Assembly (NCBI GenBank): GCA_038030265.1
Contig: CM075938.1
Span: 1,341,009-1,405,008 of the forward strand
Source of the DNA: Corythucha ciliata
Taxonomy: Eukaryota > Arthropoda > Insecta > Hemiptera > Tingidae
Length of the DNA stretch: 64,000 nucleotides
Direction of reading: 5' to 3'
Shown: positions 33,568-44,815 of the stretch, in pieces
How positions within the stretch are numbered: the first letter of the stretch is position 1
Layout: each line of letters starts with the position of its first letter
Position numbers and translations under genes: made by a program
Notes under the pieces: model-generated
Told to the model about the DNA's origin: nothing
What the model saw: only the letters and a program-made list of their open reading frames with translations
The model's database searches: none

Positions 33568-35213
33568 TTATGGTTGGAATCTTTCGACACTTCAAATGCA
33601 ACTTTTCCCGAGGTAGATAAAAATGACTCACACTACTGGGATGAAGCAATTAAAAATGAAATCATAGCTCATCTAAAGAATAACACATGGGATATAGTTA
33701 GAAAAAATGATTCAAACAACATAATCGGTTGCCGAATGATTCTAAAAGAAAAATTTAAAGCTGACGGTTCCCTCGACAAGAAAAAAGCGAGATTTGTCGC
33801 AAAAGGATTCGCTCAACGAGAAAACGTAGATTATACAGAGACCTTCGCACCTGTAGCAAAATTAAGTTCGGTCCGTCTTCTCTTGAGTATCGCTGTTGAA
33901 AAAGGAATGACCCTGAATCAGCTTGACGTATCTATACGGCATTCCTGAACGGTGACCTCGAGGAGAACATATTCATGGAGCTCCCTCCAAATTTGACTCA
34001 AGAATTGGAAAATATCATCAAAGACAAATTAACAGGCTTCGACGTCCAACAAAAGGCAAATGAAATGCTCCAAAAACTTCAAAAAGGGAAGAATGAAAAA
34101 ATATGTTTTCTTCGAAAAGCCCTTTACGGCTTGAAGCAAGCAGGACGACAATGGTACCGAAAACTGGACAAGAAATTGAATGAATTGGATTTCAAGCCAT
34201 CCGATGCTGATCCGTGCATTTATTCTTCAAAGACAGGGCGAGTACTTCTCGCAGTATACGTCGATGATCTAATTATAGCATCGTCGAGCAAAGAAGACTT
34301 CAAAAATCTAAAACGCGAATTAGAAAAATCCTTCGAAATGCATGACCTCGGTCCTTTGAATTACTGCCTCGGAATAAACTTTACCTACAAGGACAGCGTC
34401 TTAACGGCTAATCAAACGAAATACATCGATGAAATTCTTGACAAATTCAAAATGACGAATTGTAAGTCAGTCAATTCACCAATGGATCCGAAGATAAAAC
34501 TCGAAAAAGGCAAATCTCAACCGGACGAAAATTTGCCCTATCAACATTTAATTGGCAGTTTGATGTACTTAGCTGTTGCTACCAGACCAGACATCAGGTT
34601 TGCTGTCAGTTACTTAAGTCAATTTAATAACTGTTCTGGAAAACAACACTGGGAAGCTGCAAAAAGGGTTCTCAGGTACTTGAAAGGGACCAAAGATTTG
34701 TCTCTTGTCTTCAAAAGAAGTGGAACACCAATAATCGGCTACGCTGATGCTGACTGGGGCTCCTGCAATTTGGATCGGAAATCCTACTCGGGATATTGTT
34801 TTATTCACGCTGGGGCAACAATTAGTTGGTTCTCAAGGAAACAGAATACTGTGGCTCTGTCAACAGCCGAAGCAGAATATTCCGCAAAAACAGAAGCAGC
34901 GAAAGAAGCAATACACCTCAAGCAATTAGCCTCAGATATGGGTTTACCACACAAAAAAATGTTAATTTACAATGATAACCAAGCGGCACAGCACATCGCC
35001 ACAAACCCCGTTGTAAGCTCCAGATCGAAGCATATTGAAATTAAAAAACACTTCATTCGACAAGCAATTGAAGACAATCTAATCGAACTTCGCTATCTGA
35101 AGACTGAAGATATGACGGCGGATCTCCTAACGAAATCAGTCCCGAAACCACGTCATATTCGTCTCTCAACAAAAATTGGACTCTCAAAACTCGCTCGTGA
35201 GGGGGAGTGTTGA
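33568..35213 (+). pseudogene. pol: Copia-1 reverse transcriptase and RNase H
   Basis: The RVT_2-type RT starts with YWDEAIKNEIIAHLKNNTWD. It continues through KARFVAKGFAQRENVDYTET and APVAKLSSVR to the active site YVDDL near 34260. RNase H follows: ADADWGSCNLDRKSYSGYCF, STAEAEYSAKTEAAKEAIHL, NDNQAAQ and SKHIEIKKHFIR, ending with ADLLTKSVPKPRH. A frameshift of about two bases near 33935 separates the first 120 residues from the rest. The last codons, TGT TGA, overlap the start of the 3' LTR. Apart from that shift, all catalytic motifs look intact. Confidence 0.95.
35199..35207 (+). promoter_or_regulatory. Copia-1 polypurine tract
   Basis: GAGGGGGAG lies directly before the 3' LTR and would prime plus-strand DNA synthesis. 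Confidence 0.85.
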
Positions 35214-35391
35214 ATATTTACACTCGCTCCAGCCTCAACAATTAATTTTTTATGTAATGATCACATGATCATATTAATAGTTGTTATTGTTCTTTCCCTT
35301 TAAGTGGTCATAAAAATATAATAACAATTAAAAAAATCTAAAGGCGACTTTCTAACTTCTCGGTTAATCACATTGCGCTAAAACAATTACA
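35208..35391 (+). repeat. Copia-1 3' LTR
   Basis: Matches 26470-26654 with a T run shorter by one and two substitutions near the end. Followed by the AAATG target duplicate. Confidence 0.95.
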
Positions 35392-35604
35392 AAATGATCA
35401 ATTTTCAGTCGACTTCGAACCTTGATCGAGTGCGTGTTCATTCCTTATTAGTGAAAAATATTTTCTAATTATTATTCGTATATAAAGTTGACAAAACCCC
35501 CGAAGGAGTTTCATAAATTAAGCTAGCCATACCTTCAGGATTAGCGGGGATAACACGGACGGAGCTTTTCTGTGAGTAGCATCCCCCTCGCCTGACTACC
35601 TCAG

Positions 35605-36668
35605 ATGGTTCATCCATCTGACCCCGGGGGTCAAACTCCCCTCAAAAAACGCAAAACTGAAAACCAAACTTCGTTTATCACTCCAAACCCGTTTACTCCT
35701 CTGCAAAATGATGAGCCAATGTCAGAAAATAATCCAACCGAGAGTGTGTCGGAAAAACCGCCTCCTATATTTGTAAACAACGTTAGTAACATGAATGCAA
35801 TAATGGATGCATTCAAATCACTCAACATCGGACCCTACAAACACCACTCAATCGGGAATAAAGTAAAATTCAACTTTGACACCACTGAAGGTTTTCGTTT
35901 AGCAACAAATTATCTAGACAAAAATAAGGCCGAATACTATACTTATCAACTTAAAAGCGAGCCCTGTTTCAGAGTTGTCATTCGCGGTTTACATACACGT
36001 GCGACACGAAACTTATGATGGACGAGTTGAAAGAACTCGGCTACGCGCCATCTCAAATGTGACCAGTTTTACATCCAATTACTAAATGTCCATTACCACT
36101 TTTCTTCCTGGATTTGAAACCCAGCCCCACGAATGAGTCTATATACAAACTGGAACGTCTTTACGGGGCAGTCATAAAAGTAGAACCTCCAAAACCAAAA
36201 CGAAACGTGTTGCAATGTACCAACTGCCAAGACTTCGGGCACTCAAAAAACTTCTGTCACAGAAGTTCAAGATGCGTGAAATGTGAAGGCCACCATCCAA
36301 CAAATAAATGCACTCAGGATGCAAAAATTCCACCTCGTTGTGTTAATTGCAAAGGTCAGCACACAGCCAATTACCGAGGGTGCCCAGCCCACAAAAAACT
36401 TCAGTCGAGTCAACCTGCTCAGCTATTCACGAAACGCAGGCTCACTGCTCAGTCGTACCCACAAAAACCTGTATTTGACTCGCCTATTGACAATGAAGTA
36501 AGGCAAGGTACTAGGCCAACGTATGCCGAAGTCATTAAACCTCCTTGCGACAACAGCAGTGCTCTACTCAATAAACTTGTGGACAAAATTGATTCACTTC
36601 TATCAATAATACAACCTCTAATTCTAACTCTCACACAAGTTCTCCCTGTTCTACTCTCAAATAAATGA
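35605..36668 (+). pseudogene. Jockey ORF1 (Gag-like, three CCHC knuckles)
   Basis: ORF1 encodes an RNA-binding Gag-like protein. The first part (35605-36018) is charged and Pro-rich, and ends with FRVVIRGLH, the start of the conserved region before the zinc knuckles. A frameshift near 36000 moves coding to the frame containing MMDELKELGYAP. An in-frame TGA at about 36060 is followed by LPLFFLDLKPSPTNESIY and KLERLYGAVIKVEPPKPK. Three knuckles follow: CTNCQDFGHSKNFC, CVKCEGHHPTNKC and CVNCKGQHTANYRGC. The TGA end overlaps the ORF2 start as ATGA. Confidence 0.9.
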
Positions 36669-39376
36669 CAGATTTTGCAACAAGCCCTTTGAAAGTAGGC
36701 ACCTGGAACGCTAGAGGCGTTTACCAGAAGGTTCATGAGCTCAACCATTTTCTGAACACGTACAATGTTGATGTCTTCATGATAAGTGAAACTAAGCTAG
36801 CTCCACATTGTAATTTCTATGTACCGGGATATAGCGTATACCGAGCGGATCATCCATCTGATGATAGAAAAGGAGGGTCAGCAATAGTAATCAAATCTTC
36901 GATCGCTCATGATGAACTACTACCAATCAGAGAGGACAACATGCAAATTGCTCGCTTACAATTGAGGTGGGACCATAAAAACCTAAAACTCGGGGCATTC
37001 TACTCAGCCCCCCAAAACAGAATGTGCCTAGCCGACTTTCTTGGTCTAGCTCACGAAATGGGGTCATATTACCTACTAGGCGGAGATTTCAGTTGCAAGC
37101 ACACCAGATGGGGCTCAAATGTCGCCAACCCTAGAGGAAACTTACTCCTGGACGCGGTGACAATCCTAGGATTGAAAATATTCAGCCCGATAGAACCTAC
37201 TTACTATCCCGACCGAGTCCAGGGCGTACCCGATCTCCTGGATTTTTTCGTAGGAAAGAACGCTAATTATTTCAACTCTACCCCATCTGTCCTTCCTGAG
37301 CTTAGTTCAGACCATTTACCTGTCATAGCGGAACTTCAAATAGCAGCGTGTCGAATACAGCATAGACCTTCTTTAATAAAAACTCCATTTAAATGGGATG
37401 TATACTCGAAATGCCTTGAGGACATAACGGACCTCCGAGTACCCCTCAAAACAAGACGGGACGTAGACTCAGCTATAGCTGTTCTCAACAGAAATATCCA
37501 ACAAGCAGCGAATGCAGCGCATACACAGTCGAGTTCAGCTTATTATAGGAGAAATCTGCAATACCGTCCTTTCCACTATTCCCCTGAAATACAGCGTTTA
37601 CACCGAATTAAGCAGGAGTGTCGAAAGCGATGGGAACGGACCAAATTCCCCCCGGACAAGCAATCGTTCAACAGAGCTAGCAATGATCTGAAGGCGGCTC
37701 TGAGAAAGGAAGAAGATGAAGCTGCTGCTTCTCGGATTGCGTCCCTAAACGCAGGGGATGGATCACTTTGGAGAAAGGCGAAGTCATTAACGAAACACTT
37801 TGAAAAAATACCGCCCCTCAAGCTGAACAATAGCTACGTGTCAACAAATGAGGAGAAAGCAAACCTTTTTGCCACGGCTTTGGAACAACAATTCAGCCCA
37901 AATCCATGCACAGATCCTAGCCATAACAACATGATTATCGAAGCAGTTGATGAACCACTTAAACTGTGGAACCTGCAACTGCATATAACCCCTGGTCAAG
38001 TGCGCAATGCGATTAACAGGTCAAAGACAAGGAAGGCCCCTGGACAAGATAAGATCGTACAACCGCTTCTTCACGCGTTCCACCGAAAAGCCATGGTATT
38101 CCTCACGCAAATTTATAATGCCATGATTAGACTAGCTTACTTTCCCAAGACTTGGAAGCATGCTCTTATCGTTATGGTACCCAAACCGGGCAGAAACAAA
38201 AATGATGTTTCCAGCTATCGCCCAATCAGCCTGCTGTCCGTGTTCTCAAAAATATTCGAGAGGCTGCTCCTACCTCATCTCATGATTTTCCTAGGACCCA
38301 TGATCCCAAACACACAATTCGGCTTCAGACCCAGTCACTCATGTCCACAGCAGCTTTACCGTGTCACTAACATGATCATGGATACTTTCGAAGAATGCTC
38401 TGTTTGCCTTGGTGTCTTTTTGGATGTAGAGAAGGCATTCGACCGAGTATGGCACCCTGGTCTCCTTGCCAAGATCAAAAATGTACTGCCGGATACATTG
38501 TATCGCCTCGTGCAATCATATCTGTCGGACAGAACCTACTCAGTTATGATTGATGATGCAGTCTCGTCTGTAAGATCCATTACCGCCGGAGTTCCCAAGG
38601 GAAGCGTGCTGGGGCCTATCCTTTACCTTGCCTTCTCGTCAGACTTTCCCCGACCTAGTTAAAACTCCATCCTAGTGGCACAGTTCGCAGACGACACTGC
38701 AATTCTATGCAAAGGATCGTGCGATTCAACCAGGGGCGAGATACAGCAAGTGCTACATGATGCAGAAGATTGGTGCAACAAATGGAGAATAAAGGTCAAC
38801 CCAACCAAGTCAAGGGTCGTTAGGTTCACCCTGAAAAGAAAAGTGCGGGCAGTGAACTTGAAATTTGGTGGCACCTCAATACCATCGGAAGACTCAGTCC
38901 GGTATCTGGGTCTCGAACTCGACTCCAAATTGATATGGAACCACCATATAAGTGCACTACAGAAAAATATTAGATGCAGAATCAGATTCCTGAGACAACT
39001 CATAGGGAAAACCTCGCCACTAAGTCTCACCTCAAAACGGCTCCTATATCAAACAATGATACGCCCGATCTGGACATACGCTTGCGGCCTTTGGGGAGCC
39101 GCATCCGACACGCAACTGAAGAAGTTACAAGTTCTCCAGAACAGATGCCTGCGAATGATGACTAATGCGCCCTGGTTCGTTAGAAATGAGGCCCTCCATC
39201 GTGATCTAGTCATTCTGCCAGTTAAAGAAACAATAGTGAAATTTTACAATAACCTCCACCAGTCACTTCTAACTCATGAAAACGACAACCTACGGGAGTC
39301 AGCGTTAAACCCTCCTCCTGAACGACATAGGCGCCGTCTGAAGAGAAAAAGACCTAGTGACGTGATTGGTAATTGA
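36665..39376 (+). pseudogene. Jockey ORF2: endonuclease and reverse transcriptase, one premature stop
   Basis: An apurinic-like endonuclease comes first: WNARG at residues 14-18, SETKL with Glu42, GGDFSCKHTRWGS at about 139-151 and SSDHLPV. The reverse transcriptase follows: RSKTRKAPGQDKI, YRPISLLSVFSKIFER, FGFRPSHSC, DVEKAFDRVWHPGLL, GVPKGSVLGPILYLAF and FADDTAI (Phe674). Thumb motifs VRYLGLELDSKLIWNHH and IRPIWTYACGLWG complete it. A TAA at 38660-38662 (codon 666) lies eight codons before FADD, in the same frame, so one point mutation separates the two open parts. The usual GDFN of the endonuclease is GDFS, which may impair catalysis. Start ATG overlaps the ORF1 stop. Confidence 0.95.
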
Positions 39377-39693
39377 TCCAAAGTCCACCACAACTCCCCA
39401 CTGTTGGATGTTGATTCGCTCATCATATGCTGTTATACTGCGCTCATCATATACGCTGTTATACTGTTGTTGTTAACTATTTCTTTATTTTCTACTTATA
39501 TGTATATTGTTATCTACTCTTCAAAATAATGCTCCTGTAACTTAAACTGGTGCTAGTCAGACATAGTTATATATTCATATAGTGAGGCTTGTCAACGGAC
39601 AAGGACCTCTCAACACGTTCCAAGTTAATTATTAAAAGACAGCCCATACATGTTCACAACTAAAATGTATTATTACAAATAAAGTTTACTGAA

Positions 39694-39742
<49 letters not shown>
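39377..39742 (+). other. Jockey 3' UTR, polyadenylation signal and poly(A) tail
   Basis: About 320 bases of A/T-rich UTR contain a short direct repeat (CTCATCATATGCTGTTATACTG). AATAAA at 39678-39683 lies 13 bases before the poly(A) run 39697-39742. The long pure A run suggests a young insertion. Confidence 0.9.
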
Positions 39743-39744
<2 letters not shown>

Positions 39745-39745
<1 letters not shown>

Positions 39746-40090
39746 ATCAATTTTATGAATTATTGTCCATTTTATGAGGAAATTGTCAATTTTATAAGGA
39801 AATCATGAATTTTATGATGAAATTTTATGTTTTTTGACGAAATTGTCAATTTTATGAGGAAATAATCAATTTTATGAGAGAATTGCCCATTTTATTAAGA
39901 GAATGTCAATTTCATAAGAAAATCGTGAATTTTATGAGGAAATTGTCCATTTCCGAGGAAATAATCAATTTCATAGAGGAATTGTCTATTTTATGAGGAA
40001 ATTCTATATTTTATTTGGAAATTGTCAATTTTATATTTTATTAGAAAATTGTATATTTTATTAGGAAATTGTCAATTTCGTGAGGAGACT
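39745..40090 (+). repeat. Minisatellite family D, continuation
   Basis: The 20 bp units resume (GAGGAAATTGTCAATTTTAT), so Copia-1 and Jockey sit inside one original array. Confidence 0.9.
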
Positions 40091-42930
40091 ATCAATTTGA
40101 TGAACAGCTAATTTCGGGAAATCTGTTTGCCAGTAAATCCAATTTCGCTGAATGGCCAATTGCGCCGATTTTTCGCACTAGCAACCGTTTTTAGCTGATT
40201 TCACTCAATAAAAAAGTAATTTCCTGGATTTCAGCAGTGCTAGCCGTGTTATTGATTGATTCGCTGAACTTCTTGGGAGAGGCGACATAATTGGCGAACG
40301 ATCGCTAACATCCTCGTCGCCTGATTTGATGAGTTTTTTTTCATGGATAGAATTGTTTTTATCATTCGAAACTATTACATATACACATGTATATTATTTT
40401 TTAATTGAACGGCGTATGATTTGTAAGATTTGCCTTGCACGATACGTGCCTTGGCGTGTGGCTCAAGCTTCCAACAAAAAAGCAATCTGTTTTTCGTAGC
40501 AAATTTATGTAAATTTAATTCATATAATCGAAAAAAAATTAATGAAACAAATATATTGCTATGAAAAAAATATTGATTTTTCGTTAAAGAATAATAACGG
40601 TCAGGAAGTCATAAGGCTCGGAGCAAAATGGCTTAATTACCGAAGTGCAAATAAAATATATAAAATTAATGAATATAAATTATTATTCAGTTGGGGGGCT
40701 ACTCTCAAAAAGAGAGTTCGATCAATGATCAAATTAGTGGAAGAACAGGATAAGCTGAAAGAGCTGAAAGGAAAGGCATTTTAGCATTCAGGCATTGAGA
40801 TATTTCATTTTAATTTATGTATGTATTTACTTTGAAAAAAAAAAATTAACTTAATTTAAAATCCCAACAGGTAAGTGCTTATTTACAAATTCGTTGCCTG
40901 GAACTCTGAATTGTTTTTAATTGCCTAAAAATAACCGCCTGATTATAATGTGGCGCCGCGTTTTCACTTTCTTGTCCTGTGTTAGGATGCAGTATTTACA
41001 AAGGTCTTTGACCGATATTAAAATTAAGAATCTAAATTTAAAGAATATCTATAAAAATCGTAAAAAAAAACTCATTTCTAAAAATAAATAATTTACATTG
41101 AAGAAGGAAATGAGGCGATTTCTTCTTATTTTCTTTTACAATATTTTTTTCTTTTGTATACTAATCAAAATAATTCGGATGTAATCCTGACAATGAAGAT
41201 AAGTCTAGAATAGTTCTTCCTGGGTAATCTCAAATTCATTATTAGATATTTTAAATAATGAACAAAATTTCGAATTGTGACGTGGTTGGCTGAAATAAAA
41301 ATAAATGTTTTAAGCAGGAGTATACTTTGACGTCCAAGGATTCTTTTTTTTTTCTTATTATCTTTATGACATACCTTGTAGTTGCATCACTCTCTTCGGC
41401 TTCTTTACACCCCTTTGTCAGCATAGTGACACTGAAAAAGTAAATTGAAGTGTCTCTAGTCTTTCAGCCAGACTGGTATTGGGACTTGAAGGAAGGCTCC
41501 ATTCAAAAAAGCCTTGAAATGTTTGCCTATGGCTACTGCTGCAGCTGGTTTCATTTCTTCAATTATCTCGTTGGCGTTCTGATTCAGAAATTGGTTCATA
41601 GCCTCCCCTTGAGAAACAAAAAAAAAAAAAAAACGACAGACGAAAAAAAAATTAGATACGAGATGCGTTGTGCGTGAAACAAAAAGCTTTGAGCAACGGT
41701 ATCAATACAGTCACCCATTTTGTATGGAACGCAGTTAAAAAAAACAAAATGAAACCTGAATTACCAATAACGCTGTTGCCATTAAGGTGATCCCGAATTT
41801 TAAATCTCGACCGGGCAAGCTTAAAGTCAACCAGGAGTTTTTCGGTTTTCATAAATGGCACTCCATTTTTCACTATTTCTTTTCCGTAGATTTTTCCAAT
41901 TCCCGTTATATTCGCTAAAAACGTATAAGAATGCCACGAAAATCCAATATTTATAATGGAGGGCCAAAACTCCTTTAAAGGAGATTTTCACCGAAGCATA
42001 ATAATACTTACAGAATAGAGCCCAAAAGTCACCTCTACTTCTCACGGGGAATAGTAAAACATTGCCGTTGACGTCGTAACTTCCACTAGTTTCAATCCTC
42101 GGAATGGCGAGAGTTAATTCGATTTTATACGTGGTCACGTTACCTCTGAAAAAATACAAAATTTATTGACAATAAAGGTAATCCTCTCACCCCCCCCGCC
42201 CCGCCCACCGTTTTACGAATTATATATTTATATTTCCTTCGATGCAGATATGTAATTATTGCGAGCTGACCTCACAAAGGTCATATCTCGATTTATCTAA
42301 TTTCCGTAACGACGAATTAGAGTGGAACGACACTAGAATTGATCGCGATATTCGACACGCATGAAAACGCGAAGAGTTGTGGGCCTTTTTTTTTTTTTGC
42401 ACATGTTTTTGAGAGTCTGAGTTAGATAATAAGAGATTGAGGCCATTCACGTCAACCTTCGTAATAAGTATTCGTTGTACTATTTCTTATAGCTTTGTAA
42501 GTGGTTATAGAAACGGAAATAAAAAAAGTACGCAATATTTATTCTGCGTTACACAAATGCTGCATAAAATTGTGCTTTTTCACACCACTGTAGCACTTTT
42601 TGTAGCATAGAAACTATAGCAGGCCCAGATGAGTTATAAAGGGAGTGTATTAATTGTGCGAAGGGTGTACAATTAATACACTTGCTTTTAGAGGTGAAAC
42701 AGTGGCCTTTCTGGCAGTTCCGCATGCAGGCCTATAGAATTTAGGCTATAACCGTACTTTAGGATGTATATAGCTTGGCGAGCTGATGCCAGGATTACTC
42801 ACTCGTGCCAAAATTCCACCGTTGAGGCGAGAATAACGAGTGAAACGAGTCCACCGCTTGTATAATACTCGCTATTCGCCTCGTCAGTTCGGTTAACGTA
42901 CACATCTGCCGCATTACGCATGCTTCAGAT
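40091..42930. other. No gene recognised
   Basis: A/T-rich sequence. The 40542-40784 frame (80 aa, Lys-rich) and the 41450-42159 frames match nothing I know. A perfect 14 bp inverted repeat is at 42644-42682 (listed). The region could hold host introns, but no exon is supportable. Confidence 0.5.
42644..42682. repeat. Short perfect hairpin
   Basis: AGTGTATTAATTGT is followed after 11 bases by ACAATTAATACACT: a 14 bp stem with loop GCGAAGGGTGT. Confidence 0.7.
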
Positions 42931-42944
42931 AGCAGTATGCCAAT

Positions 42945-43110
42945 CCACAGTGGCGCCGAAACGGTACAAGAAATTGACACGGCCCTGGCGTGGACCTTAT
43001 TGGGTGGTACGGGTCATTGCTAGGCTCACTGTGGTAGTTCGGGTTGGTCGAAAGGATAGAGTGGTGCATGTGAATCGGCTGAAGCCTTTTCTTGGGAGAG
43101 ACCGGCGGGT
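42945..43110 (+). pseudogene. Gypsy-type integrase C-terminal GPY/F domain
   Basis: The plus strand reads KRYKKLTRPWRGPYWVVRVI and VVHVNRLKPFLGR, the GPY/F module found at the C-terminus of Ty3/gypsy and retroviral integrases. The rest of the integrase is absent; sequence upstream of 42945 is not recognised. G/C content rises sharply here and stays high to about 45.7 kb, unlike the A/T-rich neighbours. Confidence 0.8.
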
Positions 43111-43640
43111 CGTTTTTGGACGGGAGTTCAAGGTGCGGCTCCCTGACGGAACACTGGTGTGTACGGCGGGTTTAGTGTGTGACCTACCGGGAAATTATAT
43201 TTGTTTGTTGGGGATGGACACCCTGGTGAAATGTCGAGCGGTTTTAGACGTAGAGGACCTCGGTGTTCGGTTTAAGTCTCGGGGGAAAAATTGGGAGTGG
43301 GGGGTGCGCGGCTGGTCTAGTGGTCTACCAAGACCAGGACGTGGGTAGAGCCCTTCGCGCGGTAGTAGAAGAGTCGGTAGTGGTTCCGCCCTTTAGTTTG
43401 GCCATGTTACCTCTGTTGGTGCGAGGGTGCACCAAAGAGAGGGCCGGGGGCGATGAAAGAGGTGAATTTTTGTTGCTACCGCGTGGGTTGGAAGGGGCGC
43501 TCGTGGCAAGGGCTATCGTGGCGGTCGAGGGTGGCCGTACGATTGCCTCGGTGTTGAACTATAGCCGTGCCCACCTTACGATTTGTCGGGACCAGGCAGT
43601 GGGGGCCTTGGTCGCCATGTCAGTGGAGACGGGGTGAGAA
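43110..43640 (+). pseudogene. Retropepsin-like end and protease-RT linker-like region
   Basis: In the same frame as the GPY/F domain, REFKVRLPDGT and GNYICLLGMDTLVKCRAVLD resemble the C-terminal half of a retroviral-type aspartic protease (the LLGxDxL flap-side strand). After a frameshift near 43320, VVPPFSLAMLPLLV, then ALVARAIVAVEGGRTIASVL and NYSRAHLTICRDQAVGAL, resembles the linker between protease and RT in gypsy elements. The catalytic DSG/DTG motif was not seen. Finding these after an integrase domain is out of the normal order. Confidence 0.5.
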
Positions 43641-43649
43641 TGACGCCGT

Positions 43650-44815
43650 GGTCGCTCGGGTGGAGACAGAGGAGGCGGAAAGGCATCAGGTGTTTAGGGG
43701 GTTGCTGGAAAAATTGATAGGTCACGTCACTGAACCCGATAAGTCCGCCCTGTTTGCCGTGCTTGGAGCAGAAGGTGGAAAATACTACGCGGGTTCTCAA
43801 GGAGCTCATCGAACGTTCCAGCGCGGGGTTCCGGGAGTTGGCGGAGGCGTCGCAGGGACTGCGTGCCGGTTAGCGGGCCATGGAAAACGCCTTGGAAGTG
43901 CAGACCGGCGCATCTGCGGCGCGCTTGGTGGTCGCTTGGCTCCATCAGGGGTTGTTGGCGGCGGCAAAGGGGCGTTTGACTCCGGACTTGGTTGCTCCAG
44001 TGGATTTCCTCCACGTAATCGCGAACGTGTCAGCGCTCTTGCCGCAGGGCTACGCCCTGGTTGGTGAAGCGGATAAGTTGGGGGTGGCGCGTTTGTACGG
44101 GGCGTCCAGCGTGAGTGTGCGATGGGCAGGGAGTATAAGTTGGTCACTACGGTGATGGCGCTGTTTCTCCACCTGCTTTCCCGGCTGCCAGGCACTCGTG
44201 TCTCATTGGATTGTGGCGGGGGGACGCCAGCGCTTGTCATCGTGAGGTTCTCACCGGGCTGGCTTCCCCGCAGGTGTTGCGGGTTGATGGAGGCTGGCTG
44301 GTCAGTGTCGACCAGCCCACGTCGGTTAGGGTGGAGTGTCCGTCGTCGGGGAATCATTCCTTGGAACTGTGGTCTGGCATTGGTCTGCGGGTGCCGCCCA
44401 TGGGCTGTGCTTTGGTGGGGGACGGTTTTCGGTTGGAGGCGGGGCTCGTTGGGGAGCTGTGGGCGCCCCTTAGGGCTCGAGGTGAGGGCACACCGGTTTC
44501 TCAACGCGTCGGGAGAGGACAACGCTGTTCTGCTGAGGCTAAAGCCGTGGGACGATCTGGAGGGTGAGCTGTCGGCGGGCGTTGAGTCAGAAGCTTCGGC
44601 GGTACGGGCCTGGAGACATGGTCGGCGGTTGGAGTGGCTCAGACGGACTTCCCGGTATGGCGGCGGCGGCAGCGTGGCACTCGTGGTATTGGTTGGCGTG
44701 GGGGTCACCATCTGGCTGCGGCGGCGGGTCACGAAGACACCAGCAGTGGCAAACATCATATTGGCGCCCTTGGCGGGGGCTCCCTCGACCGTGGGCGTGG
44801 AACGGGCGTGACGGC
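43650..44815 (+). pseudogene. Envelope-like remnant of a gypsy-type endogenous retroelement
   Basis: Several frames together resemble insect errantivirus envelope proteins (related to baculovirus F). A helical region at about 43690-43860 is followed by LVVAWLHQGLLAAAKGRL and LLPQGYALVG (43920-44070), a Cys-containing ectodomain-like part, and near 44660-44730 a hydrophobic stretch SVALVVLVGVGVTIW followed by RRR, fitting a transmembrane anchor with a short cytoplasmic tail. At least two frame changes and stops break it. The assignment is by pattern only; parts of 43690-43740 could instead belong to the protease-RT linker. It is not a functional gene. Confidence 0.5.

Larger units (their letters stand above)
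26470..35391 (+). mobile_element. Copia-1: Ty1/copia LTR retrotransposon, interrupted
   Basis: Two LTRs of 184-185 bp flank a gag and pol remnant. A 5 bp target duplication AAATG borders the element at 26465-26469 and 35392-35396, in the middle of minisatellite D. Gag C-terminus and protease are deleted, and a nest of four elements (28046-33567) splits the region between integrase and RT. The LTRs differ by one T in a run and two substitutions, suggesting recent insertion. Confidence 0.95.
35406..39744 (+). mobile_element. Jockey-superfamily non-LTR retrotransposon, nearly full length
   Basis: A 10 bp target duplication GATCAATTTT borders the element (35396-35405 and 39745-39754). It starts CAGTCGACTT, consistent with the initiator-like 5' ends of Jockey elements, and contains ORF1, ORF2, a 3' UTR, AATAAA at 39678-39683 and a tail of about 46 A. 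The target lies in minisatellite D only 14 bp from Copia-1, and shares a base with its target duplicate. Confidence 0.95.

Noticed and set aside
40542..40784. 80-residue Lys-rich frame
   Set aside because: A/T-rich composition explains it; no motif or neighbour supports a gene.
42949..42965. TGGCGCCGAAACGG, resembling a retroviral primer-binding site
   Set aside because: It lies inside a frame that reads into a clear integrase GPY/F domain, with no LTR end before it, so the match is coincidental.
43806..44759. 317-residue minus-strand open frame, Pro/Arg/Ser-rich
   Set aside because: It lies opposite the GC-rich envelope-like region. Low stop-codon frequency in GC-rich DNA explains it, and no domain is visible.
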